From NCBI RefSeq assembly GCF_000259195.1, contig NZ_JH650760.1:63965-122756 (forward strand): a stretch of 58,792 nt of DNA. Reading direction: 5' to 3'. Source of the DNA: Pseudomonas donghuensis. GTDB lineage: Bacteria; Pseudomonadota; Gammaproteobacteria; Pseudomonadales; Pseudomonadaceae. Shown piece after piece: positions 55,552 through 58,792 of the stretch. Below the pieces are notes generated by a model. It searched no databases, was not told where the DNA came from, and was given only the letters and a program-made list of their open reading frames with translations. Position 1 is the first letter of the stretch; every line of letters starts with the position of its first letter. The translations under genes and the position numbers were made by a program.

Positions 55552-56550
55552 ATGCAGCAGCGTTCGTGGATAAAAAAACTTGCCGGACTGACCGTCCTGT
55601 CGGTGCTCGGCGCACTGGGCAGTGCTGTGGCACTGGCCAAGCCCGAGGTAGGTATCAGCCCCTGGGGCGAGAAGGACGAAATCGGCCGCCTCAACCTGAT
55701 GACCCCGCAATCGCAGGCGGCAATCATGGCCCGGGTCAACGGCGCCCAGGCCTACGATCTCGCGGTGGAGTACTTTGTCGGCATGCCCAGCTGGCAAGCT
55801 GCAGGAGATCCGCCCTACCAGATGTGGATGACCCACACCCCCCACGGCAACGTGATTGCCGACCCGATGCAAGTAGGCGAACAGATGAACCAGCACGTCA
55901 GCTACAGCGGTTCGGCGATTTCCATGTATGCGCACATGGGTACCCATATCGACGCGCTTAACCATTTCGGCCTCGATGGAAAAATCTGGAACGGCTTCAG
56001 CGCCGACGAGCACCTGGGTGATCGTGGCTGGCGTGTCACGGGCGCAGAGAAACTGCCGCCGATCATCGCTCGCGGGGTAATGATCGATGTCGCGGTGGCC
56101 AAGGGTGTGGAGCAGTTGCCGGACAACTACCGCATCACCCGCAGCGATCTGCAGCAGGCGCTTGAAAAGCAGGGCGTGACGCTGGAGAAGGGTGACGTGG
56201 TGCTGATCCGTACCGGACGCATGCGCGACTATGAACACGCCCAGGCCTACATGGCCAACCCGCCGGGGCTGAGCCTGAATGCGGCGAAATTCCTGGTCAA
56301 GGACGGTGGCGCCATGGTGGTCGGGGCCGACAACCTGAGCTTCGAGACCTTCCCCTCGGAAGTCGAGGGCAACTACCTGCCCTTACACACCTATCTGCTG
56401 GCCATGCAGGGCGCTCCGATTATTGAGCTGGTGAATCTGGAAGGCTTGTCGAAGGACCGGGTCTATGAATTCGCCTTTATCGGTGCGTCCTTGAAATTGC
56501 GTGGCGCCGATGCGGCACCGATGCGGCCCATGGCCTTACCGGTCCGCTGA
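55552..56550 (+). CDS. Secreted cyclase family protein (kynurenine formamidase-like metal hydrolase)
   Basis: 332 residues from ATG 55552, chosen because GAGGAG is seven bases upstream. A signal peptide runs to about LAKP (residue 29). The family signature HxGTHxDALNH is present as HMGTHIDALNHFG, with further ligands in the DVAV and GADNLSFE regions. The fold is that of metal-dependent cyclase/hydrolases such as kynurenine formamidase and isatin hydrolase. An exported amide or lactam hydrolase is likely; the substrate is unknown. It is probably regulated by the divergent LysR protein. Confidence 0.85.
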   Translation: MQQRSWIKKLAGLTVLSVLGALGSAVALAKPEVGISPWGEKDEIGRLNLMTPQSQAAIMARVNGAQAYDLAVEYFVGMPSWQAAGDPPYQMWMTHTPHGNVIADPMQVGEQMNQHVSYSGSAISMYAHMGTHIDALNHFGLDGKIWNGFSADEHLGDRGWRVTGAEKLPPIIARGVMIDVAVAKGVEQLPDNYRITRSDLQQALEKQGVTLEKGDVVLIRTGRMRDYEHAQAYMANPPGLSLNAAKFLVKDGGAMVVGADNLSFETFPSEVEGNYLPLHTYLLAMQGAPIIELVNLEGLSKDRVYEFAFIGASLKLRGADAAPMRPMALPVR

Positions 56551-56590
56551 CGGTGGGGCGCCACGTTCTTACAGGCGGGTCGACGTGCTG

Positions 56591-57817
56591 TTAGCAGGGT
56601 TGCGCCGCCAGGCTGTTACTGACCTTGCGCCCCAGCACCAGCACCGTGACAAAGCCGCAGCCCACCAGGGCCGTGGCCAGGCTCAGCAGCACCGAGCTGC
56701 CCAGTTGGTCTACGATCCGCCCGCCGAAGAACGAGCCCAAGGCGATGATCACCTGAAACATGGCGACGAACAGGGGCATGCCGCGTTCGACATCCTTGGG
56801 CGCCACCACGAACATCCAGATGCTGGCGCAGGCGGGGAAGGCGCCGAAGGCAAAGCCCCAGAGCGCGATCAGCATCGCGGCGCCGGTCATGCCGGTGGCG
56901 AAGTACGGGAACAGGGCGGTGCTGGTGCCGATCATCAGTGCCACCAGCAACAGGGTGTGACGCACGCTTCGGTTGGCGGCAAAACCGGCGAAGATGTTCC
57001 CTGCCACCCCGGCCACCCCATACAGCAGCAACAGTGAACCAATGGTCGGCCCATCGAAGCCTGAGCTTTGTTTGAAGAAGGGGGCGACATAGGTGTACGC
57101 GGCAAAGTGCGCCAGGCCAATCAGCAATACGGCGATCAAGCCCACCCGCGCTTGTGGATTGATGAGCAGGGTCGGCAGGTCGCTGATGCGAATCGCCTTG
57201 TCGGGGTTGAGCCGCGGTAGTAGGAAGACTTGCGCCAGCAGCACCGGTACGCCCACCAGTGCGGTGACTAGGAACGTCATGCGCCAGCCCATCAGACCGC
57301 TAAGCCAGGTGCCTACCGGCACGCCGAGCACGGTAGCTAGAGTTACACCGATCATGATGATCGAGGTGGCCTGCGCAACCCCCACGCCCTTGGGCGCCAG
57401 ACGTCCACTCAGGGCAATAGCGGTAGCCCAGAAACCGCCGATGCTGATGCCCAACAGCACGCGGCCGAACAGCAGCAGGCCGAAGTCGCTGGCGTAGGCC
57501 ACCACCGCGTTGGCGATGATCATGATCAGCGTCAGGCCGATTAGCAGATAGCGACGATCCAGCGCGCCGATACCCACCGACAGCAAGGGCGCGGCGAGGG
57601 CGGCCATTATGCCTGGTAGGGTGACCATCAGGCCGGCCTGGCCGGCACTGATGCCCAGGTCGCTGGCGACATCGTTGAGTACACCGACCGGAAGAAACTC
57701 ACTGGTTACCAGGGCGAAGGCCCCCACAGCGACCGAGAGAATCGCCAGCCACTGCTGTTTGACGCTCTGTTGATTATGTTCGGGACGGCCGTGAGAGGCC
57801 TGGCTGGGGCTTGGCAT
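56591..57817 (-). CDS. MFS transporter (DHA1 family, sugar/nucleoside efflux-like)
   Basis: About 408 residues with 12 hydrophobic segments. TM1 FALVTSEFLPVGVLNDVASDLGISAGQAGLMVTLPGIMAALAAPL is typical of the SotB/NepI/YdhP group of exporters, and RVLLGISIGGFWATAIALSGRL is TM4. I use ATG 57817 (MPSPSQAS), because the 39-residue upstream extension has no hydrophobic or family features. It is convergent with the cyclase gene (41 bp). Substrate unknown. Confidence 0.82.
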   Translation of the reverse strand: MPSPSQASHGRPEHNQQSVKQQWLAILSVAVGAFALVTSEFLPVGVLNDVASDLGISAGQAGLMVTLPGIMAALAAPLLSVGIGALDRRYLLIGLTLIMIIANAVVAYASDFGLLLFGRVLLGISIGGFWATAIALSGRLAPKGVGVAQATSIIMIGVTLATVLGVPVGTWLSGLMGWRMTFLVTALVGVPVLLAQVFLLPRLNPDKAIRISDLPTLLINPQARVGLIAVLLIGLAHFAAYTYVAPFFKQSSGFDGPTIGSLLLLYGVAGVAGNIFAGFAANRSVRHTLLLVALMIGTSTALFPYFATGMTGAAMLIALWGFAFGAFPACASIWMFVVAPKDVERGMPLFVAMFQVIIALGSFFGGRIVDQLGSSVLLSLATALVGCGFVTVLVLGRKVSNSLAAQPC

Positions 57818-58162
57818 GGTGTGCTGGGTTCCAAGAGGGACTGCCGCCTGAGGCGGGCGAGCGGGGGGAATTTGCAGGCGATTGTATGAGAAGGGCTTGG
57901 CGAGCCGACAGGCAGGCGGCTCGATAGTAATCATCAGTGTGATCGATGAAGGGCGGAACAGAGCAGTGTTCAGGCGGAGGCTTTAATGCCGCCCCGTAGC
58001 GGTATACAGCAGACTGCGCGTATCAGCTACTTATCACGTTTTGATTTAATTTAGGATGATTTATCAACGCTGGAGTAGCCCCGGCTTCGACGTTTGACGC
58101 GCCGATAAGGGTGGGCTTGCAGCTGCGTGGTGTGACGGGTCTTTATTGGCGGAATTGATTAT
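57818..58162. other. Intergenic region between divergent MFS genes
   Basis: 345 bp without a gene I can support. A short GC palindrome CCGCCT-G-AGGCGG (57844-57856) lies near the minus-strand gene, and an AT-rich stretch at 58028-58068 could hold promoter elements for the plus-strand gene. No regulator-specific site was recognised. Confidence 0.6.
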
Positions 58163-58792
58163 ATGAAGTTGTTTAGACCGTTGCTTCAGCGGCCGGTGGC
58201 GTTGTTATGGGGAGGGCTGGCGCTATCTTCGATCGGCGACGAGTTGTTCGCGATCGCCGTCGCCTGGATGGCAGTGCAGATCGCCGGCACCGATGCGAGT
58301 TGGCTTAGTGCGTTGCGCGGTGGGGCCGCGTTGGCGGGGGCGCTGCTGGGAGGGATCTGGGCTGAGCGTTGGGACCATCGGCGCACGATGATCGGTGCCG
58401 ACCTGACGCGGGCCGGGCTCGCCCTGCTTCCGATGCTGGCCTGGACGCTGGGCATCATGAGCCTGTGGATGCTGGCAGTGCCGGTCATGCTCATGATGAT
58501 TGTCAACGCTTTGTTCGAACCGGCCTTGCGCGCCAGCCTGCCACGCATTGTCGTGGCGTCGGACCAGTTGCAGGCCGTCAATGCGCTATTCGACGCGATC
58601 ATCCGGGTGGCTCGAGTGATCGGGCCGATGCTGGCCGCGGCAATTACGCTGCTGATTCCGCTTGAGCATCTGTTTACCCTCAATAGCCTGACTTTCCTGA
58701 TCTCGGCTTGGGCGGTGATGAAGCTGAGCAAGGCATTGCCTCGTCAACCGCTCAAGGTGACGAGCCGGCGTGCCGCCTTCACTGCCGGGTGG
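58163..58792 (+). CDS. MFS transporter, N-terminal part (3' end outside window)
   Basis: The frame is open from ATG 58163 to the window end (210 codons). It encodes five to six hydrophobic segments. GGLALSSIGDELFAIAVAWMAVQIAG (TM1) and GGIWAERWDHRRTMIGADLTRAGLALLPM (loop 2-3 to TM3) fit the EntS/MFS_3-type exporter group with the Asp-Arg-Arg loop motif. A weak GGCGGA lies upstream. It is divergent from the preceding MFS gene. The remaining half and any partner genes are not visible. Confidence 0.8.
   Translation, partial: MKLFRPLLQRPVALLWGGLALSSIGDELFAIAVAWMAVQIAGTDASWLSALRGGAALAGALLGGIWAERWDHRRTMIGADLTRAGLALLPMLAWTLGIMSLWMLAVPVMLMMIVNALFEPALRASLPRIVVASDQLQAVNALFDAIIRVARVIGPMLAAAITLLIPLEHLFTLNSLTFLISAWAVMKLSKALPRQPLKVTSRRAAFTAGW

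Overview
This 58.8 kb window is chromosomal DNA of a high-GC Pseudomonas, most like the P. putida/P. fluorescens lineage. The evidence is the gacA-uvrC-pgsA-tRNA-Gly backbone, the complete hpa operon for 4-hydroxyphenylacetate, paired REP elements of the type common in P. putida-group genomes, and family-typical FeaR, PitA, CysI and DUF934 proteins. Names come from protein features read by eye; no database search was run.

Layout. 1-3.9 kb: end of a Csu-type chaperone/usher pilus operon (partial chaperone, usher, spore-coat-U tip adhesin). 3.8-5.6 kb: an MFS exporter divergent from an HxlR regulator. 5.7-8.8 kb: amino-acid permease, DUF3156 protein, FeaR-type AraC regulator. 8.9-10.8 kb: Bcr/CflA exporter and its TetR regulator. 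10.8-21.6 kb: cupin and FAD amine-oxidase-like genes, hpaR, the operon hpaG1-G2-E-D-F-X-H-I and hpaA. hpaBC, the hydroxylase, is not here. Near-identical palindromes upstream of hpaR and of hpaG1 look like HpaR operators. 21.6-27 kb: a sigma54-dependent SfnR-like activator divergent from a hydrolase, SsuD-like monooxygenase and peptide-type binding-protein operon with a good -24/-12 promoter. 27.1-35.4 kb: cysI-DUF934, an amidohydrolase, two GNATs, a GST, a Pit phosphate transporter and a DUF488 protein.

35.2-49.6 kb is the most interesting part. It is an eleven-gene operon on the minus strand whose products resemble the whole alginate machine: GDP-mannose dehydrogenase, Alg8 synthase, Alg44 with an intact PilZ motif, AlgK, AlgE, AlgI, AlgJ, AlgF, AlgX, AlgL and AlgG. 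It differs from the classical alginate operon: the blocks are reordered (D-8-44-K-E-I-J-F-X-L-G), algA is absent, the AlgG-like protein has DVRD where the epimerase signature is DPHD, AlgK has no convincing lipobox, and the last gene runs 159 bp into a convergent acetyltransferase gene. An AT-rich leader of about 420 nt upstream of algD carries helically phased AAAGTTTAAA repeats, hairpins and an algD-like promoter. I infer a second, c-di-GMP-activated, acetylated and probably non-epimerised mannuronan-type exopolysaccharide locus placed next to gacA.

50.3-58.8 kb: an XRE regulator, gacA (TTG start), uvrC, pgsA and tRNA-Gly(GCC) with a truncated integrase behind it. These are followed by a LysR/cyclase pair, an MFS exporter and the start of a second MFS gene that leaves the window.
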